64,000 nucleotides of DNA from Butyricimonas sp. Marseille-P3923. GTDB lineage: Bacteria; Bacteroidota; Bacteroidia; Bacteroidales; Marinifilaceae. Below are positions 45,178 through 53,795 of this stretch, in pieces; within the stretch, counting starts at the first letter, position 1, and each line of letters opens with the position of its first letter. Location of the stretch: positions 1-64,000 of the forward strand of contig NZ_FXXL01000004.1 of the NCBI RefSeq assembly GCF_900184685.1, in the 5' to 3' direction. Made by a program: the position numbers and the translations under genes. A model generated the notes under the pieces. The model searched no databases. It saw only the letters and a program-made list of their open reading frames with translations, and was not told where the DNA came from.

Positions 45178-48100
45178 ATGAAAAAAAGTAATGTAGTGTG
45201 GCTTGTTTTGTCAAAAAATAAGCGGCAGCAATTATGGAGAATTATGAAACTAACATGGATTTTGTGTGTCTGTTTCGTGTGTACGTTGTCCGCGAACAGT
45301 TTGGCACAGCAAAAATTGAGTATGAATTTGGGGGAAACGTCGATTAAGACGGTTTTCGAGGAGATTCGTAAGCAAACGAACAAGATCGTGATTTATAATG
45401 ACGACCGGTTGGCGTTGCGGAAGAAGGTGAACGCGGATTTCAAGGACATGGAGTTGGCAGATGTGTTGGAACGTGTACTTGCCGGGAGCGGTATGACGTA
45501 CAAGTTCGTGGACGATTATATCGTGATCACTCCTGCCGTGAAGCCCGCACAGGATGAGAAAAAAGCGTTTCGGGTAAAAGGTTTCGTGTACGACCAGAAC
45601 AAGGAGGCTTTGCCGGGAGTGACGGTGAAAGTGGCAGGGGTACCCCTCGGGACTTCTACCGATGTGAACGGGTGGTTTACCATGGAATTGACCGAGAAAG
45701 CGACTTTGGAATTTTCATTCGTGGGGTATAAAAGGAAGACTTTGGCTTTGACCGATCAGATGTTGAAAGATACGATTCGGGTTTACATGGAGGAAGAGGT
45801 GAACGAGATGGATGAGGTTGTCGTGACCGGTTATCAGGAAATCCGCAAGGATCGGATGACAGGTTCGGTGACTGTTATTACAGCCAAGGAGTTGGAGAAT
45901 AGTGCGTTCAAGAGCATAGATCAGATTCTGGAAGGTAAGGTTGCCGGGTTGTATTCTTTCAAGACCAGTGGAGCACCGGGAACACGGGCAAACATTCGTA
46001 TCCGTGGTGATAACTCTATTTCGGGTAGTAAAGAGCCGATGTGGGTGGTAGACGGTCTGCCTTTGCAAGGTGGAGTGGCTTCTATCAACGTGCTTAACGC
46101 CGGAAATATTCAAGAGTCTGCACTTGATCACGGTATCGGTAACCTTTCTCCGGCAGATATTGAGTCTATCACGATTTTGAAGGATGCGGCAGCATCGGCT
46201 ATCTATGGTGCGCGGGCTGCTAATGGTGTGATCGTGATCAAGACGAAACGCGGTTTCGAGGGGGATGCTACTTTTAGTTATAACGGTAGTTTCGGTATAG
46301 TATCGGCACCGAGTATTGATTTGGACTTTATGAATGGTCGCGAGAAGGTGGATTTTGAGCTTCAGTTGATGCGGGATTTCCATCGTGCCGATCAAGCCGG
46401 TTTGGCGGGTAAAGCTTACGATAATTATAAACAAGGACGTATTAGTGCGGATGCATACAATGCCGAGTTGAATCGATTACGTTCCACGAACACGGATTGG
46501 TTTGACGAGATTTTCCGGAAAGGATTCTCGCATTCTCATTTCTTGTCAATGCGTGGAGGTTCACAAAAGACGAACTACTATGCTTCATTGAATTATAGCG
46601 GTCAAGATGGTGTATTGAAAAGTAATCACTATAATAATTTGGGCGCTAAATTGGAAGTTCGTCATAAACCTGTAGAGAATTTGGAATTGAATTTCCAAGT
46701 AGAAGGAAGTTATCGCGAGAGCGTTGACCATGCCTCTGTTATAGACCCGTTCAAGTATGCCGTTTTTGCCAATCCGTACGAGAAGCCGTATAACGAGGAT
46801 GGTAGTTACGCTGCTGATTTGAGTTATTTGGGAGATAATTGGAGTTCTCTGAAATACGGGTATAAGTTTGATACATTCAATATCTTGCGTGAGTTGAATG
46901 AAACACAGAACAAGAGTATTGCCTCGGATGCGTCTGCCCGTTTGGGATTCAATTACAAAATTATGGAGGGATTGACCGCAGATGTAAGCGGAGCGTTGAC
47001 GTATAGTACGAATAACACGGAGAAGTGGGCAGGTCCTGAAACGTATGCTTCTTATGCGAATGCAAATTTCGTGAGAGCGGCATTGATGATAAATCCGGAA
47101 AATGAAATACCGGCAGGTTATAATAACGGTTATTTGAGAGAAGGTTCCGGTCGTTCTACGGCTTTTGCGCTGAGAGGATTGCTTAGCTATAATAACGATC
47201 AGTTGGAGGGACATTCTTTCTCTGTTGTTGTCGGTTCTGAGATTTCAGGTAGTAAAAGTTATAATAATTTTCACAATTTCCCGGAATTTAACCAGCTCTA
47301 TCGTTTTACCACTTTCCCTTCTTTTGACGATCCAGAAGGACAAATCAAGTATGAAAACTTTGTACGACAAAATATATTCAACAATATGATGGGTACGGGG
47401 GAGGCGCAGGATCGTTCGGCTTCTTTCTTTGCGGCATTTACTTACACCTTGCGGGATAAATATGTATTCAACGTGAACGCCCGTTTCGATGGGGCGGATA
47501 TTATCGGTACGGATAATCGCTTCACCCCGTTGTGGTCAGCCAGTTTCCGTTGGAATGCCATGCGGGAGAATTTCTTGAAGAACGTGAACTTTATTTCCGA
47601 TTTGGCAGTACGTGTTTCTTACGGGTACACTGGAAATATCGACCGTAGTTCTTACCCGATGCCATTGGTATATTTGAGTGGAGAGAAATATGATGGATTG
47701 TTTATTGCAGAAAGTGTAACTTTTCCGAATCCGAATATCAAGTGGGATCGTAAGGAAGACCGGAATATCGGTTTGGACTTCGGCTTCTGGAACAATCGTA
47801 TCGGTGGTACGTTTAACTACTACTATAATACCACTCGCGATTTGTTAGGTGACATGACTACTCCTATTTCTTATGGGCGTAAAAGTATTCGTACTAATGT
47901 ATCTTCATTGGAGAATAAAGGATGGGAATTCAACATTAATCTCCGTTTAGATTTAAGCAAAGATTTGATTTGGGTAAACTCATTCAATATCGCACAAAAC
48001 AAGAACAAAATTACCGACACCTTTATCAAGAATTTCGAGGAGTTTCAAGATGTGAGTTGGAATGGTAGTACTGCTAATATCGAGGGTTATGCTACTGGAA

Positions 48101-48792
48101 CCATATTCGGACACCGTTTTGCAGGGGTAAATCCTGTCACGGGTAATGCAATGTTCTATTTGACGGAGAGAGCCAGAGAAGTGTGGGCGGAGAATAAAGA
48201 GGTCGCTTTAGAGGAGATTCCGTACGTAATGGAGGATACGGATAGCGAATTAGACCAAAATGTATTGAGAGCTTCTTTGGTGAATTTGGGAACCTTGAAC
48301 CCGAAAGTGACCGGGGGATTTAGTTCTACCTTGTCTTGGAAACAGCTGGAGGTACGCCTTGGTTTTGCTTACAGTGCGGGACATCGGTTGGAAACATTTA
48401 ACGAGCGGAAATATGCACCTAACGGAAGTACAAGAAGTGAAGTACATTTTTCTCGAACCAATCGTTTAAAGAGTGCCATGAATCGTTGGAGGACTCCGGG
48501 GGATATTACCGATACGCCTCGTTATAGCTTTAGGGGGGCTTATTATCACCAGATGTTGACGGATGATAAGTATGAAAAAGCTGATTTCTTGGCATTCCGT
48601 AATTTGACGATATCCTATGATTTGCGTGGTGATTGGTTTAAATATGTTGGGTTGAGCCGTTGTAGAGTGGGATTACAGGTGGAAAATGTATTTGTGTTTA
48701 CGAAGTACGGCGGTTTGGACGTGACTACCGGAGGTGCATTCAATTACCCGAATCCTCGTACTTATATGTTTAATCTTTCTTTGGGTTTTTAA
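45178..48792 (+). CDS. SusC/RagA-family TonB-dependent transducer with STN domain
   Basis: A 1,204-residue outer-membrane receptor. After a long N terminus with signal helix (about 23-43), an STN domain (about 45-112, LSMNLGETSIKTVFEEIRKQ) contacts FecR in this family. A carboxypeptidase-like domain (FVYDQNKEALPGVTVKVAG), a plug with EPMWVVDGLPL and ITILKDAAASAIYGARAANG, and a barrel follow. The start at 45178 is the first sensible ATG; 45244 (MKLTWILCVCF) is an alternative. The following SusD gene is 12 bases away. The architecture means that substrate binding can signal through the FecR encoded upstream to the sigma factor. Confidence 0.95.
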   Translation: MKKSNVVWLVLSKNKRQQLWRIMKLTWILCVCFVCTLSANSLAQQKLSMNLGETSIKTVFEEIRKQTNKIVIYNDDRLALRKKVNADFKDMELADVLERVLAGSGMTYKFVDDYIVITPAVKPAQDEKKAFRVKGFVYDQNKEALPGVTVKVAGVPLGTSTDVNGWFTMELTEKATLEFSFVGYKRKTLALTDQMLKDTIRVYMEEEVNEMDEVVVTGYQEIRKDRMTGSVTVITAKELENSAFKSIDQILEGKVAGLYSFKTSGAPGTRANIRIRGDNSISGSKEPMWVVDGLPLQGGVASINVLNAGNIQESALDHGIGNLSPADIESITILKDAAASAIYGARAANGVIVIKTKRGFEGDATFSYNGSFGIVSAPSIDLDFMNGREKVDFELQLMRDFHRADQAGLAGKAYDNYKQGRISADAYNAELNRLRSTNTDWFDEIFRKGFSHSHFLSMRGGSQKTNYYASLNYSGQDGVLKSNHYNNLGAKLEVRHKPVENLELNFQVEGSYRESVDHASVIDPFKYAVFANPYEKPYNEDGSYAADLSYLGDNWSSLKYGYKFDTFNILRELNETQNKSIASDASARLGFNYKIMEGLTADVSGALTYSTNNTEKWAGPETYASYANANFVRAALMINPENEIPAGYNNGYLREGSGRSTAFALRGLLSYNNDQLEGHSFSVVVGSEISGSKSYNNFHNFPEFNQLYRFTTFPSFDDPEGQIKYENFVRQNIFNNMMGTGEAQDRSASFFAAFTYTLRDKYVFNVNARFDGADIIGTDNRFTPLWSASFRWNAMRENFLKNVNFISDLAVRVSYGYTGNIDRSSYPMPLVYLSGEKYDGLFIAESVTFPNPNIKWDRKEDRNIGLDFGFWNNRIGGTFNYYYNTTRDLLGDMTTPISYGRKSIRTNVSSLENKGWEFNINLRLDLSKDLIWVNSFNIAQNKNKITDTFIKNFEEFQDVSWNGSTANIEGYATGTIFGHRFAGVNPVTGNAMFYLTERAREVWAENKEVALEEIPYVMEDTDSELDQNVLRASLVNLGTLNPKVTGGFSSTLSWKQLEVRLGFAYSAGHRLETFNERKYAPNGSTRSEVHFSRTNRLKSAMNRWRTPGDITDTPRYSFRGAYYHQMLTDDKYEKADFLAFRNLTISYDLRGDWFKYVGLSRCRVGLQVENVFVFTKYGGLDVTTGGAFNYPNPRTYMFNLSLGF

Positions 48793-48804
48793 AAGACGGA
48801 TGTT

Positions 48805-50283
48805 ATGAGAAAGTTTATATATTTAATTAGTGTTTTATTCGTTTTAGGTGTTACCTCTTGTAAAGAGTTTTTGAATGTAACCCCTAAGAACGTGATCTCA
48901 ATGGAGGACTTGCAGAGTATCAAGCAAGCATTATCCAGTTTTTTGTATAGTATACCTGCCGAGGGAAATGGGTATAATAAAATAGTATGGTCTCCTTTTA
49001 TGCGTATGAGTGAAGATATACCTATGATTTCTTATACAAGAGAGTGGGATTTGTCACTTTTAGCAGCAGATGATGAGGGGATGTCTGTTGAGGATGTCGA
49101 ACGAGTTGATTGGAGATCAGAGGGGACACAAGGATTCTGGGGTAGATATTATGAACCTATTGGTTTGATGAATTTATTTATCCATGAGGCGGAAACGGCT
49201 GCTGGCGATGAGGATATGCGGGATTATGTTATGGGAGAGGCATATGTAATTCGGGCATATTGTTTCTTTAAATTGGTTCAGTATTTTGCTCCTTATGACA
49301 ATAATGAATTAGGTATTCCTTTGTGTTTAAACTCTTACGATGATTTCGAGAATGTGGATTTGTCCCGTGCTCCGCAGACAAAGGTATACGCTCAAATTTT
49401 GAGTGATTTACATGAGGCGGAAATTCGTTTGGAGCGTACACCTATGCGGAGTAGTTTTAACCGGCTATACGATACTCATGTCTTAAATCGGTTGTTTGCA
49501 CAAGTTTATCTATTTAAAGCACTTTCTCCTGCAGCGGAGGCAGATGATTGGAAAAATGCAATCTTATATGCTTCAAAAGAAACAGATGGTGCGGAATTGG
49601 AAAAAAATCCTGATAATTTAGCTAATTTGTTCCATGCGGAAAAACAGAATAGCGCAATAGTAAATATTGAAGCAGCTCTACGTGTGAGATTTGGAGGTGT
49701 TGCTTATGGTAATGATTATTTATATCGAGGTTTGTTGGTAGATGAGGGGTTTTTGAGTACTCATTTTCCAGAAACGGAAGGAGATATTAGACGAGAGTAT
49801 TATTTTTCAAGAGAGCAAGTTTATGATCCTGGAGTTGGTTGGAATGTTAGATTAACTTTCGATAAATATGCTACTTATTCTTGGGGGGCTACATTTGGAA
49901 ATGTATTTATAGGTTTTCGTTTAGCAGAAACTTTCTTGATTCAAGCAGAGGCATTGGCTATGACCGATCAGTTGGATGAAGCAAAGGCTATCTTAGAGCG
50001 TTTTAAGGAGGCGAGGTATACCGAAACTTTCACGACTCCTTCGGATAAAGAGGGATTATTGCGGGATATCTATCGTGAGCGTCGTAAAGAGTTTATGGGT
50101 GAAGAGGATTATAATTGGATGGATATGAAACGTTTGGGCGTGAAAACGGAGCGTACAATTATGGATCAGACTTATACGTTGAATGGTGCGGGAGATTATC
50201 GTTACACGTTCCCAATTCCGACAAGCGAGTTGGAGAATAACAAGCATTTAAAGCAAAATCCGGTTTGGCAATTAAAAGATTAA
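48805..50283 (+). CDS. SusD/RagB-family lipoprotein
   Basis: A 492-residue surface lipoprotein partner of the SusC encoded 12 bases upstream. The signal peptide ends in LGVTSCKEF, lipid Cys19. TPR-like helices include GEAYVIRAYCFFKLVQYF and the family end motif IYRERRKEFMGEEDYNWMDMKR, typical of RagB/SusD. The gene and the next one are visibly richer in A and T than the operon genes that follow, suggesting a different history. It would bind the target glycan or glycopeptide at the surface. Next gene 4 bases downstream. Confidence 0.93.
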   Translation: MRKFIYLISVLFVLGVTSCKEFLNVTPKNVISMEDLQSIKQALSSFLYSIPAEGNGYNKIVWSPFMRMSEDIPMISYTREWDLSLLAADDEGMSVEDVERVDWRSEGTQGFWGRYYEPIGLMNLFIHEAETAAGDEDMRDYVMGEAYVIRAYCFFKLVQYFAPYDNNELGIPLCLNSYDDFENVDLSRAPQTKVYAQILSDLHEAEIRLERTPMRSSFNRLYDTHVLNRLFAQVYLFKALSPAAEADDWKNAILYASKETDGAELEKNPDNLANLFHAEKQNSAIVNIEAALRVRFGGVAYGNDYLYRGLLVDEGFLSTHFPETEGDIRREYYFSREQVYDPGVGWNVRLTFDKYATYSWGATFGNVFIGFRLAETFLIQAEALAMTDQLDEAKAILERFKEARYTETFTTPSDKEGLLRDIYRERRKEFMGEEDYNWMDMKRLGVKTERTIMDQTYTLNGAGDYRYTFPIPTSELENNKHLKQNPVWQLKD

Positions 50284-50287
50284 CATT

Positions 50288-51580
50288 ATGAAGACAAAGA
50301 ATTTATTATATTTACTTTTATCGCTGGGCATTTTTATCGGATGTACACCGGAAGAAGGAGAAGTGCTCGATTTTAGTAATGTTGAAATTGAGAAAGTAGA
50401 GTTAGGTGCAGATGCTGAGCAGTTGATCGCTGATGGGGTGGCTACTTTGACATTGGACCCGAAACTTTATCAAGTAGCGGAGGGAAAAGATGGGGAGAAA
50501 GTGTATGGTAGAATACCGGTAGATAGGATTTCCGAGGATATGGTTAAGTATTTCATGGAGGATGGGACGGAATTGGAGGGACCGGAATACAGAACGACAG
50601 ATATGTCAAAAGGTAAAGTGAGTTTTTATATCACGGCGAACGGAATGAAATCCGATTTGTTTACCGTGACATTGCGAAAACCTTTTGCGGAGGATGTATA
50701 TGAAACAATTACTTATCCGGTAGTATTTCACGTGGCACAAACTACAGAGAGTGTAACTGGTGGTGCGAAGTTAGATGCAAGTTTGATTTATGAGTTTTTC
50801 AACACGATGATGAAAACTTTTGAGCGTAAAGTAGCTTTTGGTCCAAATAGTGTTGATACTCGAATCCGTTTCCAATTGGCAGAATATACTCCTGATGGAA
50901 CAAAAATGCAGGAAAAAGGGATAAATCGGTGGTCGGCAGCTAAGGAGGGAACGGATTGGTACTATTTTTCACAGAATGTTGAAGGAGAGATCAAAGGTTA
51001 TCAGGCTAAAAAACTTTTATGGGATTATAAAAAGTATTTGAATATTTGGATTGTAGAAGATTTGGGAACATCAGTTGCAGCTCCTCCTGCTTATATATTG
51101 AATGGAACAGAATTCTTGGAGGGGATACCTAGCATGCAGGAGAAAACTGAGGAGGAGTTTGAAGCGATGGAGAAAGATGATTGGAGGCTTAGCGACATCG
51201 GTATGATGTTTGATATTGCGCAGTTTTCGACAGGTGATGGTTTACGGTGGGGACAACTTGGTCAAGTAGGTATGTTTTTCGGATTGTTGCCGACAGAGTT
51301 CACAGGAGTGGAAGGGATAACATCAGATTATTGCGAGGATACCGTGCCTTATGATATTTACCGGGAAGAGTGGTATGATGATAAAGGAAATGATGTTAAT
51401 AATCGTTTGAAGATAACCGAGAATGGATTGTTATTTTATTCCACGAATATCATGGATTTCTATTCTTTTAGAACTGACATTACCATGGATCAGATGAAAC
51501 GTATCCGTACTATCACAGATAACTGTCCACTCCGTTGGGCTTGGAAGAGCAAGTGGGCATTCACGGGAAAAGAAGATTAA
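50288..51580 (+). CDS. M43-like metallopeptidase lipoprotein with zinc site lost
   Basis: A 430-residue lipoprotein (lipid Cys19 in FIGCTPEE). Residues 140-400 follow the layout of pappalysin-type (M43) peptidases that accompany SusC/SusD pairs: YPVVFHVAQ (143-151), a helix, a WIVED strand, DYCEDTVPYD (347-356) and a Met-turn-like STNIMDF (385-391). Yet where HExxHxxGxxH should stand the sequence reads GQLGQVGMFFGLLP (322-335): the zinc histidines and the catalytic Glu are replaced by Gly, Gln and Pro. It therefore looks like a pseudopeptidase, perhaps a binding protein. The frame is otherwise intact and its codon use matches the SusD before it, which argues against plain decay. It ends the susCD transcript. 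Confidence 0.7.
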   Translation: MKTKNLLYLLLSLGIFIGCTPEEGEVLDFSNVEIEKVELGADAEQLIADGVATLTLDPKLYQVAEGKDGEKVYGRIPVDRISEDMVKYFMEDGTELEGPEYRTTDMSKGKVSFYITANGMKSDLFTVTLRKPFAEDVYETITYPVVFHVAQTTESVTGGAKLDASLIYEFFNTMMKTFERKVAFGPNSVDTRIRFQLAEYTPDGTKMQEKGINRWSAAKEGTDWYYFSQNVEGEIKGYQAKKLLWDYKKYLNIWIVEDLGTSVAAPPAYILNGTEFLEGIPSMQEKTEEEFEAMEKDDWRLSDIGMMFDIAQFSTGDGLRWGQLGQVGMFFGLLPTEFTGVEGITSDYCEDTVPYDIYREEWYDDKGNDVNNRLKITENGLLFYSTNIMDFYSFRTDITMDQMKRIRTITDNCPLRWAWKSKWAFTGKED

Positions 51581-51604
51581 TAATAGTCTTGTATGTTGTG
51601 AATT

Positions 51605-51645
51605 AAGAGAAGGGGGAAGCTGAAAAAGGCTTCTTCCTTACTCTT
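51605..51645 (+). terminator. Hairpin after the SusCD operon
   Basis: GGGGGAAGC pairs with GCTTCTTCC (two G-U pairs), reinforced by an outer AAGAG/CTCTT pairing. There is no good T run, so termination may be partial and the following operon may share the transcript. Confidence 0.45.
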
Positions 51646-51683
51646 CTTATGTTGTAATGTGTGACTTTTTGAATTGTGTGTTT

Positions 51684-52658
51684 ATGAATAGAGGATGTCG
51701 TATTTTCTCTGTCCTGCTGTTATTGGTTTTTCTGGTGAGTGGTTTGGTAGCCCAGCCTCATTTAAAATTTAACGAGGGGGGACGGTTTAAGGTCGTGCAG
51801 GTGACTGATATGCACATTAACTTGAAGAAGGGGCAGTCGGAAGTGTGTTTTGAATTGTTGGAGGAGGTGATTCGGGAGGAGCGACCGGACTTGGTGGTGT
51901 TTACGGGGGATCAGGTGACAGAGTTGAATCCGCGAGCGACATGGGGACGGTTGGTGGAGCAAATGAAAACGTGCGGGGTGGCATGGACGATGGTTTTCGG
52001 AAATCATGATCACGAGCAGGGAATGAGTCGGGAGGAGATTTACGAGATGGTGAAGGAGGCTCCCAATTGCTTGATGAGCAAGGGGAACGTGAAGGGTGTC
52101 GGGAATTACGTGTTGGAGATAGAGGAGAAGCAGAGCCGGGCGACGGCTGCTGTGCTTTATTTTTTGGATTCGCATAGTAATTGCGAGTTGAAAGAGGTGG
52201 GGGGATACCAGTGGGTGGATTTTTCACAGATAGCTTGGTTGCGGGAGCAGAGCGCAAGACGAGAGTGTCCGTCGCTGCTGTTTATGCATATCCCGTTGCC
52301 GGAATATAACTATGCTTGGAACGGGAAGACGTTCGGGGTAAGGTTGGAAGAAATTTGTTGCCCGCGGCTGAATAGCGGGTTGTTTACCGTGTTGAAAGAG
52401 TCGGGGCAGGTGATGGGGGTGTTCGCGGGGCATGACCATGAAAATGACTTTATAGGTGTATATTATGATATAGCGTTGGGATACGGGCGTGTGTCCGCCG
52501 GGAAAAATGCCTACGGGTGTTTGGAACCGGGGGTGCGGGTGATTGAATTGACAGAAGGGAAACGGGAATTTGAAACGTATGTCCGGCTGAAAGGCGGGGA
52601 GGCGAAAAACAGATGCAAGTATCCGGTAGATTTTGAAGACTTGAAAAAATTGAAGTAA
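51684..52658 (+). CDS. Exported calcineurin-type metallophosphoesterase
   Basis: A 324-residue metallophosphatase with a signal peptide (about 6-23, ending VAQ). The five metal-binding motifs are intact: QVTDMH (39-44), FTGDQV (73-78), FGNHDHE (105-111), FMHIPLPEY and AGHDHEND. It resembles PhoD/Icc-like phosphodiesterase or phosphatase enzymes of the periplasm. The ATG at 51684 is chosen because it directly precedes the signal peptide; the frame opens at 51657. The alkaline phosphatase gene starts on its last base (TAATG overlap), so the two are translationally coupled. It is the first of four genes that together suggest phosphate removal from a glycan. Confidence 0.9.
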   Translation: MNRGCRIFSVLLLLVFLVSGLVAQPHLKFNEGGRFKVVQVTDMHINLKKGQSEVCFELLEEVIREERPDLVVFTGDQVTELNPRATWGRLVEQMKTCGVAWTMVFGNHDHEQGMSREEIYEMVKEAPNCLMSKGNVKGVGNYVLEIEEKQSRATAAVLYFLDSHSNCELKEVGGYQWVDFSQIAWLREQSARRECPSLLFMHIPLPEYNYAWNGKTFGVRLEEICCPRLNSGLFTVLKESGQVMGVFAGHDHENDFIGVYYDIALGYGRVSAGKNAYGCLEPGVRVIELTEGKREFETYVRLKGGEAKNRCKYPVDFEDLKKLK

Positions 52659-53791
52659 TGATTAGATTGTGTTTTGTGTTGTTTGTGTGCGCTTTGCTCA
52701 TTTGTCCGGCAATGGTTGCCGGACAGGGCAAAGATCGTGAGATTAAAGTGACTTGGGACAAGGAGAGCCCGGTGAAAAAGATTGTATCCCCGACGAAAGG
52801 GAAGGTGAAGAACGTGGTCTTTATGATTGGCGACGGTATGAGTCTGATGACGATGTATTCCACTTGGGCTGCCAACCGGGGAAAGTTGAATATTGAGAAT
52901 TGCCGATGCGTGGGGTTGGCGAAGACTTATTGTTATGACCGTTTGATTACCGATTCCGGGGCATCCGGTACGGCTTTGGCGACAGGACATAAGACTCGCT
53001 ACCATTCGGTGGGGGTTGATCCGGACGGGAAGCCGTTGACTACTTTGACGGATTTGGCTGCCGCTAAAAAGAAGTCCACGGGGGTAGTGGTTACCTGCCG
53101 TTTGAATGATGCCACCCCGGCGGCTTTCTGTGCGCACAATAGTGACCGGGAGCAGGCGGAAGCGATTATCGCAGATTACGTGGGGTGTGGTGTCGATTTT
53201 ATTTTTGGTGGCGGTAAGCGGTATTTTTGTGAACGGGAGGATGGTCGCGATATTATGGAAGAGATGCGGGCGTTGGGGTACCGGACTCCGGAGAATAAGG
53301 AGCAATTGGACGCTATCGAAAGCGGAAAAGTGCTTGCCGTTTGGGCGGATCACGATTTGCCTCGTCCGGCAGAGCGGGGAGAGATGCTGACGGAGGGTAC
53401 CTTGAAAGCCTTGGAACTTTTGTCACGTAACAAAAAAGGTTTTTTCCTGATGGTGGAGGCGTCGCAGATAGACGATTACGGGCATTCCAATCAACTTCGT
53501 CCTCTGGTGGAGGAGGTACTGGATTTTGACCGTACGATAGGCAAGGTGTTCGAGTGGGCGGCTGCCGACGGGAATACGCTGGTGGTGGTGACTGCCGATC
53601 ATGAAACCGGAGGACTGACTTTGGTGGGCGGTGATTTGGAACGAGGTGAGATCGTGGGTAAGTTTTCCACGGGTAGCCATAGCGGTGTTATGGTTCCGGT
53701 TTATGCCTTTGGTCCCGGGGCGGAAGCGTTCACGGGTATTTATGAAAATACCGATATTTTCGAGAAGATTAAATCGCTGTTGAAATTATAA
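52658..53791 (+). CDS. Alkaline phosphatase, PhoA superfamily
   Basis: A 377-residue exported phosphomonoesterase (signal peptide about 1-23). Catalytic features: metal-binding MIGDGMS (56-62), nucleophile Ser100 in TDSGASGTALATGHKT, EASQIDDYGH and the C-terminal ADHETGG. It is shorter than E. coli PhoA (about 450 mature residues) but within the range of bacterial relatives. It overlaps the upstream gene by one base and is followed after 4 bases by the MPE-GDPD fusion. It would remove terminal phosphates exposed by the two phosphodiesterases encoded on either side. Confidence 0.93.
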   Translation: MIRLCFVLFVCALLICPAMVAGQGKDREIKVTWDKESPVKKIVSPTKGKVKNVVFMIGDGMSLMTMYSTWAANRGKLNIENCRCVGLAKTYCYDRLITDSGASGTALATGHKTRYHSVGVDPDGKPLTTLTDLAAAKKKSTGVVVTCRLNDATPAAFCAHNSDREQAEAIIADYVGCGVDFIFGGGKRYFCEREDGRDIMEEMRALGYRTPENKEQLDAIESGKVLAVWADHDLPRPAERGEMLTEGTLKALELLSRNKKGFFLMVEASQIDDYGHSNQLRPLVEEVLDFDRTIGKVFEWAAADGNTLVVVTADHETGGLTLVGGDLERGEIVGKFSTGSHSGVMVPVYAFGPGAEAFTGIYENTDIFEKIKSLLKL

Positions 53792-53795
53792 AGAG

